This document shows, in pieces, positions 1 to 7,438 of a stretch of 23,563 nt of DNA; the first letter of the stretch is position 1, and each line of letters begins with the position of its first letter. Origin of the DNA: JANNHK01 sp034408875 (GTDB taxonomy: Bacteria > Actinomycetota > Acidimicrobiia > IMCC26256 > PALSA-610); the NCBI GenBank assembly GCA_034408875.1, contig JAWXCJ010000061.1:1-23563 (forward strand). The letters run 5' to 3'. A model generated the notes under the pieces. It was not told the origin of the DNA, did not search any database, and saw only the letters and a program-made list of their open reading frames with translations. The position numbers and the translations under genes were made by a program.

Positions 1-72
1 CAACATGCCCCCGATTATCCAGGACCCACCCCCCAATCGCGAGCACCAACCCCCACGAAAAACACCAGCCAC
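1..72. other. Flank downstream of carB, unassigned
   Basis: These 72 bases lie between the carB stop and the window edge. On the minus strand two of the three frames stay open to the edge, with possible GTG, TTG or ATG starts, so the next operon gene may begin here. The stretch is too short to identify. In other actinobacteria pyrF often follows carB, but nothing here shows that. Confidence 0.3.
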
Positions 73-3000
73 CTAGACCTCCAACCGCAACTGACCGTCG
101 CGGTGATATTCCTGGAGCGACCGCACGTCGGGCTCGCGCGTCGCGGCCTCGGCGATCCCCGCCGCCGCCGCGACCGCGGCCGCGACGGTGGTCACGCAGG
201 GCACGCCGTTGGCCATCGCCGCCCGGCGGATCTCGATGCCGTCGGCGCGCGGCCCGCGACCGCGGGGCGTGTTCACGACGAGGTCGACCTTCCCGGACGA
301 GATGAGGTCGACGGCATCGACCCCGATGCTCTCACCCACCTTGGCCATGATCGTGTCGACGGGGATGCCGTTCTCCTCGAGCATCGCGGCCGTACCGGCC
401 GTCGCCGCGATCGAGAATCCGAGCCCGGCGAAGCGGCGGGCCGCGACGAGACCGCCGGGTTTGTCGCGATCGGCAAGCGAGAGCACGATCGCGCCCTGCA
501 CCGGGAGCGTGTTGCCGGCGCCGGCCTGGCTCTTCGAGAAGGCCATGCCGAACGTGCGGTCGATACCCATCACTTCGCCGGTCGATCGCATCTCGGGACC
601 GAGCAGCGAGTCGACGTCGGGGAAGCGGTTGAACGGCAGCACCGCTTCCTTCACCGACACGTGCGCGCCTTCGGCGGGTGGACGCAGCAACCCTTCGGCG
701 CGCAGTTCGGCGAGGGTCGCGCCGACCATCACGCGTGCCGCGACCTTCGCGAGCGGCACGCCGGTCGCCTTGCTCACGAACGGGACCGTGCGGCTCGCGC
801 GGGGATTCGCCTCGATGACGAAGACCTGACCGTCCTTCACCGCGTACTGCACGTTGCACAAGCCGATCACGCCGAGCGCCTCGGCCAGCGCTCGCGTGTG
901 CTGTTCGATGGTCTGCACGACCGCACCCGACAGTGTCGGCGGCGGGATCGCGCACGCGGAGTCGCCGGAATGCACACCGGCCTCCTCGATGTGCTCCATG
1001 ACACCGCCGATGACGACGTCGCCCGTGCGGTCGCGCAACGCGTCGACGTCGACTTCGATGGCGTCTTCGAGGAACCGGTCGACCAGCGCCGGTCGTTCGG
1101 CGGACAAACCACCCTCCCGGCCGAGCGACCCGGTGCGCGCGAGCTCACCCATCGCCCGGCGCAGGTCGGTGTCGTCGTACACGATTTCCATCGCCCGACC
1201 GCCGAGTACGTACGACGGGCGCACCAGCACCGGGTACCCGACCCCGTTGGCGATGCGGACTGCGTCGTCGGGAGTCGACGCGGTGCCACCGTCGGGCTGG
1301 GGAATGCCGAGCTTCTCGCACAGCGCGTTGAACAGTTCGCGGTCCTCGGCCGCGTCGATGGACGCAGGCGACGTGCCGAGGATCGTGATGCCCGCGTCCT
1401 GAAGCCGGTGGGAAAGTTTGAGCGGCGTCTGGCCGCCGAGACTGACGACGACGCCGTGCAGTTCGCCCTGCGCCTGCAAGGCCTCGCACACGTTGAGGAC
1501 GTCCTCGAACGTGAGCGGTTCGAAGAACAACCGGTCGCTCGTGTCGTAGTCGGTCGACACGGTCTCCGGGTTGCAGTTGAGCATCACGGTTTCGTAGCCC
1601 GCGTCGCGCAGTGCGAACGCGGCATGCACGCAGCAGTAGTCGAACTCGACACCCTGGCCGATGCGGTTCGGTCCGCTCCCGAGAATCACCACCGCGGGCT
1701 TGGTAAGCGGCGCGACTTCGTCCTCGTCTTCGTAGGTGCCGTAGTGATACGGCGTGAACGCGTCGAACTCGGCCGCGCACGTGTCGACTGTCTTGTAGGT
1801 GACCCGCACATCGCAGCGCAACCGGGCGGCGCGGATGTCGGCTTCGGCTACGCCCCAGAGGTAGCCGAGCTGCACGTCGCTGAACCCGAGCCGCTTGGCC
1901 TGGCGCCAGTCGGCGCGTGTCATGTCGGCCAGCCCGATCTGGTGCAGCCGGTCGCGCTCTTCGACGATCTGGAGCATGGCGTCGAGGAACCACGGGTCGA
2001 TGCCCGTCACCTCGTGCAGCCGTTCGACCGACACGAACTTGCGCAACGCGGCTTCGAGCTGGAACACGCGGTCGGGCGTCGGCACCGCGGCCGCCTGCAC
2101 CAGTTCGTCGGCGTCGAGTCGGTCGAACTCGGCTTCGGCCGGGTCGCAGTTGAGCCCGTAGCGGCCCGTCTCGAGCGAGCGGATCGCCTTCTGCAACGAC
2201 TCGGTGAACGTGCGGCCGATCGCCATCACCTCACCGACCGACTGCATCTGGGTGCCGAGCACGGGCGACGCGCCGGGCAGCTTCTCGAACGCCCACCGCG
2301 GGAATTTGGTGACGACGTAGTCGATCGTCGGCTCGAACGACGCCGGCGTCGCCTGTGTGATGTCGTTCTGCACCTCGTCGAGGCGGTACCCGACCGCGAG
2401 CTTGGCGGCAATCTTCGCGATCGGGAAACCCGTCGCCTTGCTCGCGAGCGCGCTCGAACGCGACACGCGCGGATTCATCTCGATGACGATCATCTCGCCC
2501 GTGCGCGGATGCACGGCGAACTGCACGTTCGAGCCGCCCGTCTCGACGCCGATGCGGCGTATGCACGCAAACGCGGCGTCGCGCATCTCCTGGTACTCGA
2601 CGTCGGTCAACGTCTGGGCGGGCGCGACAGTGATCGACTCACCGGTGTGGACACCCATGGCGTCCATGTTCTCGATCGAACACACGATGACGCAGTTGTC
2701 CGCGTGGTCACGCATGACCTCGAGTTCGTACTCCTTCCACCCCGTCACCGACCGTTCGATGAGAATCTCGGAGATCGGACTCGCGGCCAGACCCCGGGTC
2801 GCGACCCCGACCATCTCCTCGCGGTTGTGGGCAATGCCCGTCCCGCCACCGCCCAGAATGAACGCGGGGCGGATGATCACCGGGTAGCCGACCTCGGCCC
2901 CGACGCGCATCGCCTCGTCGAGCGCGTACGCGATTCCCGACGGCGGGACGCGCAGGCCGATCTCGATCATCGCCTCCTTGAAGCGGTGCCGGTCCTCGGC

Positions 3001-3375
3001 GGTGCGGATCGCCTCGACGTTGGCGCCGATCATCTCGACGCCGTACTCGTCGAGCACGCCCGCTTCGTGCAGCGCGACCGCGAGGTTGAGTCCGGTCTGG
3101 CCGCCGATGGTGGGCAGCAACGCGTCGGGCCGTTCCTTGGCGATGATGCGGGTCAGCGTCGGCACGTCGAGTGGTTCGATGTACGTCGCGTCGGCGAACT
3201 CGGGGTCGGTCATGATCGTCGCCGGGTTCGAGTTCACGAGCACCACGCGGTAGCCCTCGGCCCGCAGCACGCGGCACGCCTGCGTGCCCGAGTAGTCGAA
3301 CTCGCACGCCTGGCCGATGATGATCGGACCGCTGCCGATCAGCAGGATGGTTTCGAGATCGTCGCGACGCGGCAT
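73..3375 (-). CDS. carB: Carbamoyl-phosphate synthase large subunit
   Basis: CarB makes carbamoyl phosphate from bicarbonate, two ATP and ammonia channelled from CarA, feeding both pyrimidine and arginine synthesis in the cytosol. The 1100 residues show the expected internal duplication. The first half opens with GSGPIIIGQACEFDYSG near residue 14 and carries EMNPRVSRSSALASKATG. The second half opens with GSGPNRIGQGVEFDY near residue 566 and carries EANPRASRTVPFVSKATG. These are the two ATP-grasp synthetase units. A C-terminal methylglyoxal-synthase-like allosteric domain begins around residue 945. The length is close to the E. coli enzyme (1073). The ATG at 3375 lies two bases after the carA stop, so the subunits are probably translationally coupled. 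It is the last pyr-operon gene in the window. Confidence 0.98.
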   Translation of the reverse strand: MPRRDDLETILLIGSGPIIIGQACEFDYSGTQACRVLRAEGYRVVLVNSNPATIMTDPEFADATYIEPLDVPTLTRIIAKERPDALLPTIGGQTGLNLAVALHEAGVLDEYGVEMIGANVEAIRTAEDRHRFKEAMIEIGLRVPPSGIAYALDEAMRVGAEVGYPVIIRPAFILGGGGTGIAHNREEMVGVATRGLAASPISEILIERSVTGWKEYELEVMRDHADNCVIVCSIENMDAMGVHTGESITVAPAQTLTDVEYQEMRDAAFACIRRIGVETGGSNVQFAVHPRTGEMIVIEMNPRVSRSSALASKATGFPIAKIAAKLAVGYRLDEVQNDITQATPASFEPTIDYVVTKFPRWAFEKLPGASPVLGTQMQSVGEVMAIGRTFTESLQKAIRSLETGRYGLNCDPAEAEFDRLDADELVQAAAVPTPDRVFQLEAALRKFVSVERLHEVTGIDPWFLDAMLQIVEERDRLHQIGLADMTRADWRQAKRLGFSDVQLGYLWGVAEADIRAARLRCDVRVTYKTVDTCAAEFDAFTPYHYGTYEDEDEVAPLTKPAVVILGSGPNRIGQGVEFDYCCVHAAFALRDAGYETVMLNCNPETVSTDYDTSDRLFFEPLTFEDVLNVCEALQAQGELHGVVVSLGGQTPLKLSHRLQDAGITILGTSPASIDAAEDRELFNALCEKLGIPQPDGGTASTPDDAVRIANGVGYPVLVRPSYVLGGRAMEIVYDDTDLRRAMGELARTGSLGREGGLSAERPALVDRFLEDAIEVDVDALRDRTGDVVIGGVMEHIEEAGVHSGDSACAIPPPTLSGAVVQTIEQHTRALAEALGVIGLCNVQYAVKDGQVFVIEANPRASRTVPFVSKATGVPLAKVAARVMVGATLAELRAEGLLRPPAEGAHVSVKEAVLPFNRFPDVDSLLGPEMRSTGEVMGIDRTFGMAFSKSQAGAGNTLPVQGAIVLSLADRDKPGGLVAARRFAGLGFSIAATAGTAAMLEENGIPVDTIMAKVGESIGVDAVDLISSGKVDLVVNTPRGRGPRADGIEIRRAAMANGVPCVTTVAAAVAAAAGIAEAATREPDVRSLQEYHRDGQLRLEV

Positions 3376-3377
3376 CG

Positions 3378-4490
3378 TCAGCTACCCACACGTTCGTCGG
3401 TGCCTTGGCGCATCAGGGCGGTGAAATCGTCGAACAGGTACCGCGCGTCGTGCGGCCCCGGTCCGGCCTCGGGGTGGTACTGCACGCTGAACGCCACGCG
3501 GTCAGGTGTGCCGACGCCCTCGATGTCGCCGTCGTTCAGGTTGACGTGCGTCACGTGCGATCCCTCGGGCAGCGACGACACGTCGACCGCGTAGTTGTGG
3601 TTCTGGCTCGTGATCTCGACCCGACCCGACGCGACGTGGCGCACCGGGTGGTTGGCGCCGTGGTGCCCGAACTGCAGTTTGAACGTCCGCGCTCCGAGGG
3701 CGAGCGTCATGATCTGGTGGCCGAGGCAGATGCCGAACACCGGCACCTTGCCCAACACGGCGCCCACATTCTCCTTCGCGCCGACGACACCGGCCGGGTC
3801 GCCGGGACCGTTGGAAAGGAACACCCCGTCGGGTTCGCGCGCGAGCACCGCCGCCGCGGGGGTGGAGGCGGGCACGACTTCGACCTGGCAGCCCGACGCG
3901 ACGAGTTGGTCGAGGATCGCGCGCTTGATACCGAAGTCGTACGCAACGACGTAGTAGCCGGCGTCGTCGGGACCCACCGTGTACGGCTCCGCGGTCGTGA
4001 CTTCGGCAACGAGGTCGCGGCCGTCGGTGCCGCCATCGGCGACCGCGGCCGCGAGCAGGGTGTCGCGGTCGGCGACGCCGAACGCGCCGGGCATGGCGCC
4101 CGCGTCGCGGATGTGGCGGGTGAGCCGGCGGGTGTCGATGGCGCTGATGGCTGGGATCTGGTGACGGCGGAGGAACCCGTCGAGGTCGTCGGTCGCGCGC
4201 CAGTTCGACGGCCGCCGGGCGAGATCCCGCACGATCACCCCACGGCAGTGCGGCCGAGCGGCTTGGTCGTCGTCGGCGTTGATGCCGTAGTTCCCGATGT
4301 GCGGGTAGGTGAAGGTGATGATCTGGCCCGCGTACGACGGGTCGGTGACGATTTCCTGGTAGCCGGCGAGCGCGGTGTTGAACACGACTTCGCCCGCCGC
4401 GGCACCGGACGCGGGCCGGTGACCGACGGCAATGCCCTCGAACGTCGTCCCGTCCGCGAGCACCAGGAGCGCGGTCTCGAGTTTCGTCAT
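3378..4490 (-). CDS. carA: Carbamoyl-phosphate synthase small subunit (glutamine amidotransferase)
   Basis: CarA hydrolyses glutamine and passes ammonia to CarB. The 370-residue protein has the N-terminal CPSase small-chain domain (ALLVLADGTTFEG onward, including NTALAGYQEIVTDPSYAGQIITF) and a C-terminal class I glutamine amidotransferase domain. The catalytic triad is visible: Cys255 in FGICLGHQ, and His339 and Glu341 in QYHPEAGPGPHD. The reading frame is open far upstream inside pyrC, but the ATG at 4490 is chosen because it gives the normal CarA N-terminus (MTKLETALLV) and forms a 4-base ATGA overlap with the pyrC stop. It is followed two bases later by carB. Confidence 0.97.
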   Translation of the reverse strand: MTKLETALLVLADGTTFEGIAVGHRPASGAAAGEVVFNTALAGYQEIVTDPSYAGQIITFTYPHIGNYGINADDDQAARPHCRGVIVRDLARRPSNWRATDDLDGFLRRHQIPAISAIDTRRLTRHIRDAGAMPGAFGVADRDTLLAAAVADGGTDGRDLVAEVTTAEPYTVGPDDAGYYVVAYDFGIKRAILDQLVASGCQVEVVPASTPAAAVLAREPDGVFLSNGPGDPAGVVGAKENVGAVLGKVPVFGICLGHQIMTLALGARTFKLQFGHHGANHPVRHVASGRVEITSQNHNYAVDVSSLPEGSHVTHVNLNDGDIEGVGTPDRVAFSVQYHPEAGPGPHDARYLFDDFTALMRQGTDERVGS

Positions 4491-5791
4491 CGCGTCGCCG
4501 CTCCGTCGCACACGGTCGGTGCGCCGTGCAGCAGTGTGTGGCGAACCTTGCCGGTCAGTTTCCAGCCCTCCCAGGGTGAGTTGCGTGAACGGCTCGCGAG
4601 CCGGTGCCCGTCGACCTGCCACCGTTCGCTGGTGTCGAAGACGCAGAGGTGCGCGGGGCGCCCGGATTCGATCGGACCGCCGTGCTCCGCGTCGAGGCCC
4701 GCGATGCGGGCCGGGTTCCACGACAGCGCGGTCAATGCCTGCGCGAGCGTGAGCACTCCGGGTTCGACCAGCGTCGTGTAGACGACCGAATACGCGGTTT
4801 CGACGCCGAGCATGCCGGGCGGCGCTTCCTCGAACGGGACGTCTTTCGTCTCCGGCGCGTGCGGGGCGTGGTCCGTCGCGATCGCGTCGATGGTGCCGTC
4901 GAGCAACGCGGCCCGCAGGGCTTCGACGTCGGCCGACTCTCGCAGTGGCGGGTTCATCTTGAACACCGGGTCGAACTGGGCGCACGCCTCGTCGGTGAGC
5001 ACGAGATGTTGGGGCGTGCATTCGGCGGTGACGCGCAGCCCCTCGGCCTTGGCCGCCCGCACGAGGGTCGCCGACGCCCCGGCCGACAGGTGCAGCACGT
5101 GGTAGCGCCCGCCGGTGAGCCGGGCGAGCGCGATGTCGCGCGCCACGATCGACGACTCGGCCTCCGCCGGACGGCCCGGAATGCCGAGCCGGGCCGACCA
5201 GGCGCCTTCGTGCATGTGACCGCCGCGTACCAATGCGGGGTCCTCGGCGTGTTGCGCGACGACCGCGCCCGGGAACGCCCGTGTGTACTCGAAGGCGCGG
5301 CGCATGACACCGGCATCGGCGACGCAGTCGCCGTCGTCGGTGAAGATCCGCACGCCCAGGTCGTACAACTCGCCGAGCGGCGCGAGTTCGCTACCGGCCC
5401 GGCCCTTGGTGATGCACCCCGCGACGCGCACGTCGCACGCGGCGCGGCGGCCGCGTTCGAGCACGGCTTGCACAACCGCGGCGTCGTCGAGCGGTGGATC
5501 GGTGTTCGGCATGCACACAACGGCGGTGCACCCGCCGAGTGCAGCAGCCCGGGCGCCCGTCTCGACGTTCTCGGCGTCCTCGCGTCCCGGTTCGCGGAAG
5601 TGCACCTGGATGTCGACGAGCCCGGACGTGACGACGCAGCCCTCGGCGTCGAGCACGGTCGCGCCCGCGCTCGGTGCGAGTCCGGCGCCGACCTCCGCGA
5701 TCAACCCGCCGACGACGCGGACGTCGGCCGTGCGTTCGCCGGTCTGGTCGAGCACCCGCCCCCCGGTTATGAGCACCTCGGAGCTAGACAA
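4487..5791 (-). CDS. pyrC: Dihydroorotase, class I
   Basis: Dihydroorotase cyclises carbamoyl-aspartate to dihydroorotate, the third step of UMP synthesis. The 434 residues form an amidohydrolase with several metal-site segments visible: DIQVHFREPG at residues 60-69, FTDDGD, AQHAED, HVLHLSA and ATDHAPH. The first His of the usual D-x-H-x-H motif is Gln62 here, while His64 is kept. Start choice: a TTG at 5791 has GGGAGG five bases upstream and overlaps the pyrB stop by eight bases. A GTG at 5776 is an alternative. The gene ends in an ATGA overlap with carA. The intact remaining site and operon position make an active dihydroorotase likely. Confidence 0.95.
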   Translation of the reverse strand: MSSSEVLITGGRVLDQTGERTADVRVVGGLIAEVGAGLAPSAGATVLDAEGCVVTSGLVDIQVHFREPGREDAENVETGARAAALGGCTAVVCMPNTDPPLDDAAVVQAVLERGRRAACDVRVAGCITKGRAGSELAPLGELYDLGVRIFTDDGDCVADAGVMRRAFEYTRAFPGAVVAQHAEDPALVRGGHMHEGAWSARLGIPGRPAEAESSIVARDIALARLTGGRYHVLHLSAGASATLVRAAKAEGLRVTAECTPQHLVLTDEACAQFDPVFKMNPPLRESADVEALRAALLDGTIDAIATDHAPHAPETKDVPFEEAPPGMLGVETAYSVVYTTLVEPGVLTLAQALTALSWNPARIAGLDAEHGGPIESGRPAHLCVFDTSERWQVDGHRLASRSRNSPWEGWKLTGKVRHTLLHGAPTVCDGAATR

Positions 5792-6710
5792 CGGGGCCTC
5801 CCGACCCGAGCAATGACCACAACACGGCCATGCGTACCGCGACACCGTTCGCGACCTGTTCGGTGACGAGCGACCGCGACGAGTCGGCGACTTCGGCCGC
5901 GATCTCGACGCCGCGGTTCATCGGCCCCGGGTGCATCACGAACGTGTCGGGCTTCATGCGCGCCGCGCGCGCGACCGTAAGACCCCACCGGTTCGCGTAC
6001 TCGCGCAGCGTCGGGAACAGCGCCTGGTCGATGCGCTCGCGCTGGATGCGCAGCAGGTAGACAACGTCGACGTCGGGCAGCACCTCGTCGATGTCGTACG
6101 ACACCGACACGGGCCAGCCGTCGAGGCGCTCGGGCATCAGGGTCGGAGGCCCGACGAGCGTCAGGTCGCATCCGAGTTCGTGAAACAACTTCACGTTGCT
6201 CCGCGCCACCCGCGAGTTACGGATGTCGCCGACGATCGCGACACGGCACCCGTCGAGCGAGGGACCGCGGTGGCGGCGCAGGGTAAACGCGTCGAGGAGC
6301 GCCTGGGTGGGATGTTCGTGGCGGCCGTCGCCGCCGTTGACGACGCTGGCTTGCGCCCACGACGCAACCCGGTGCGCGGCGCCGGCCGCGCCGTGGCGGA
6401 CGACGATCGCGTCGACGCCCATGGCCTCGATGGTCTGGACCGTGTCGAGCAGGCTCTCGCCCTTCTTCACCGACGACGATCCGACCGTGAACGTCATCGT
6501 GTCGGCCGACAACCGTTTGGCCGCGGTCTCGAACGAGAGCCGGGTGCGGGTCGAGTCCTCGAAGAAGAGCGACACGACCGTCTTGCCCCGCAGGGCGGGA
6601 ACTTTCGGGATGTCGCGCTGTTGGATCTCGACGAACGAGTCAGTGAGGTCGAGCATCTGCTCGATCCCCGCCCGTCCACCGAGGTCGTCGACAGAACAGA
6701 GGTGCTTCAC
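5784..6710 (-). CDS. pyrB: Aspartate carbamoyltransferase catalytic subunit
   Basis: PyrB joins carbamoyl phosphate and aspartate, the committed step of pyrimidine synthesis. The 308-residue protein has the carbamoyl-phosphate loop EDSTRTRLSFE, the partner motif SSVKKGES, the HEHPTQALLD segment and a C-terminal HPGPMNRGVEI aspartate-binding segment. The length fits the family (about 305-311). The frame is open well upstream into pyrR, but there is no good start there. The GTG at 6710 has GGGAG five bases upstream and gives the normal N-terminus (KHLCSVDDL). No regulatory pyrI gene is present in the window. It follows pyrR after 67 bases, which hold a possible small ORF. Confidence 0.96.
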   Translation of the reverse strand: MKHLCSVDDLGGRAGIEQMLDLTDSFVEIQQRDIPKVPALRGKTVVSLFFEDSTRTRLSFETAAKRLSADTMTFTVGSSSVKKGESLLDTVQTIEAMGVDAIVVRHGAAGAAHRVASWAQASVVNGGDGRHEHPTQALLDAFTLRRHRGPSLDGCRVAIVGDIRNSRVARSNVKLFHELGCDLTLVGPPTLMPERLDGWPVSVSYDIDEVLPDVDVVYLLRIQRERIDQALFPTLREYANRWGLTVARAARMKPDTFVMHPGPMNRGVEIAAEVADSSRSLVTEQVANGVAVRMAVLWSLLGSGGPVV

Positions 6711-6781
6711 GTCGACTCCCGCTCTGCGGGGCCGCTCGGGCCCGTGAGCTGCGAGCGCGGCAGCGCGTCGAGGCAGCTCAT
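6707..6781 (-). CDS. Possible 24-codon linker ORF between pyrR and pyrB
   Basis: A 24-codon ORF begins MSCLDALP and fills the pyrR-pyrB gap. Its ATG forms an ATGA overlap with the pyrR stop and its TGA forms a GTGA overlap with the pyrB GTG start. GGGGG lies about five bases upstream of its ATG. It may be translated mainly to hand ribosomes from pyrR to pyrB, or it may be chance. The peptide has no recognisable domain and is not a natural extension of PyrB, which begins normally at its own GTG. Confidence 0.25.
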   Translation of the reverse strand: MSCLDALPRSQLTGPSGPAEREST

Positions 6782-7383
6782 GCTTGCCCCCAAAGCTCGA
6801 CGCAGTCGTCGCCGTCGGTCTCGGCCAGGTGCACGCGCACGTCTTCGACCGCTTTGGTGGGCAGGTTCTTGCCGACGTAGTCGGCCCGCACGGGTAGCTC
6901 ACGGTGGCCCCGGTCGACCAACACCGCGAGCTGCACGACCCGCGGTCGGCCCAGCTCGTGGAGCGCGTCGAGCGCAGCCCGCACGGTGCGCCCGGTGAAG
7001 AGCACGTCGTCGACGATCACGACGACCTTCTTCGAGATGTCGGGCACCTCGGTGGGGCCGCCGGGCGTGATCGGCCGCAGCCCGATGTCGTCGCGGTAGA
7101 ACGCGACGTCGAGGGCGCCGACCGGCACCGCCGCGCCTTCGAACGACTCGATCGCGGCCGCGATACGCCGGGCGAGCACGACGCCGCGCGTGTACAGGCC
7201 GACGAGCACGATCTGGTCGGGGCCGTGGTTGCGCTCGACGATCTCGTGCCCGATCCGCGTCACCGCCCGGCGCAGGTCAGCGGCGTCGAAGACCCGGGTC
7301 CGGAACGCGAAAACGCCCCCACCAGAAGTATTGGGGGCGTCAGATGAGGTGTTGTGATGTTCCGCGGGCGCGCCGGCCGCCAT
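6778..7383 (-). CDS. pyrR: PyrR, pyr operon RNA-binding regulator / uracil phosphoribosyltransferase
   Basis: PyrR binds pyr leader RNA when UMP is high and lowers expression of the operon. Many members also have uracil phosphoribosyltransferase activity. The 201 residues contain the PRPP-binding motif VVVIVDDVLFTGRTVRAALDAL and the C-terminal PyrR segment LAVLVDRGHRELPVRADYVGKN. The conserved domain starts near residue 27 (FRTRVFDAADLRRAV), preceded by a low-complexity extension of about 25 residues absent from the Bacillus protein. The ATG at 7383 is chosen because GGAGGA lies seven bases upstream and no other start codon precedes the domain. A PyrR-binding-like RNA loop lies just upstream, and a terminator-like hairpin lies inside the extension. 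It heads the pyr operon, 55 bases after the transglutaminase gene. Confidence 0.95.
   Translation of the reverse strand: MAAGAPAEHHNTSSDAPNTSGGGVFAFRTRVFDAADLRRAVTRIGHEIVERNHGPDQIVLVGLYTRGVVLARRIAAAIESFEGAAVPVGALDVAFYRDDIGLRPITPGGPTEVPDISKKVVVIVDDVLFTGRTVRAALDALHELGRPRVVQLAVLVDRGHRELPVRADYVGKNLPTKAVEDVRVHLAETDGDDCVELWGQA
7313..7340 (-). promoter_or_regulatory. Terminator-like hairpin inside pyrR codons 15-24
   Basis: On the minus strand a perfect 9-base stem (ACGCCCCCA pairing with TGGGGGCGT) encloses a 10-base loop and runs straight into UUUU, then CGCG. It falls in the non-conserved N-terminal extension of pyrR. The U-tract is short, so termination is uncertain. It could act as an attenuator when pyrR is not translated. 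Confidence 0.45.
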
Positions 7384-7390
7384 GGGTTGC

Positions 7391-7396
7391 TCCTCC
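7391..7396 (-). promoter_or_regulatory. pyrR ribosome binding site
   Basis: GGAGGA lies seven bases upstream of the pyrR ATG. It decides the start of the long N-terminal extension and lies only five bases from the PyrR-binding-like loop. Confidence 0.8.
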
Positions 7397-7401
7397 GTAG
7401 G

Positions 7402-7415
7402 AACCTCTCGGGATC
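7402..7415 (-). promoter_or_regulatory. Candidate PyrR-binding RNA loop in the pyrR leader
   Basis: The minus-strand RNA reads GAUCCCGAGAGGUU. It matches 13 of 14 positions of the PyrR-binding consensus ARUCCNGNGAGGYU known from Bacillus; only the first base differs. Flanking GGGA and UCC extend it into a stem-loop with a CC/GG upper stem, a U-U mismatch and a lower stem. It sits five bases upstream of the pyrR Shine-Dalgarno sequence. That is the arrangement expected for translational repression, as described for mycobacterial pyrR. Confidence 0.7.
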
Positions 7416-7438
7416 CCCTTCACGGTCACCGCACGATA

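Noticed and set aside
103..3594. A 1163-codon open frame on the plus strand, opposite carB and the start of carA.
   Set aside because: It is an antisense frame kept open by high GC. It is rich in Arg, His, Asp and Gly with no recognisable domain, while the opposite strand encodes unmistakable CarB.
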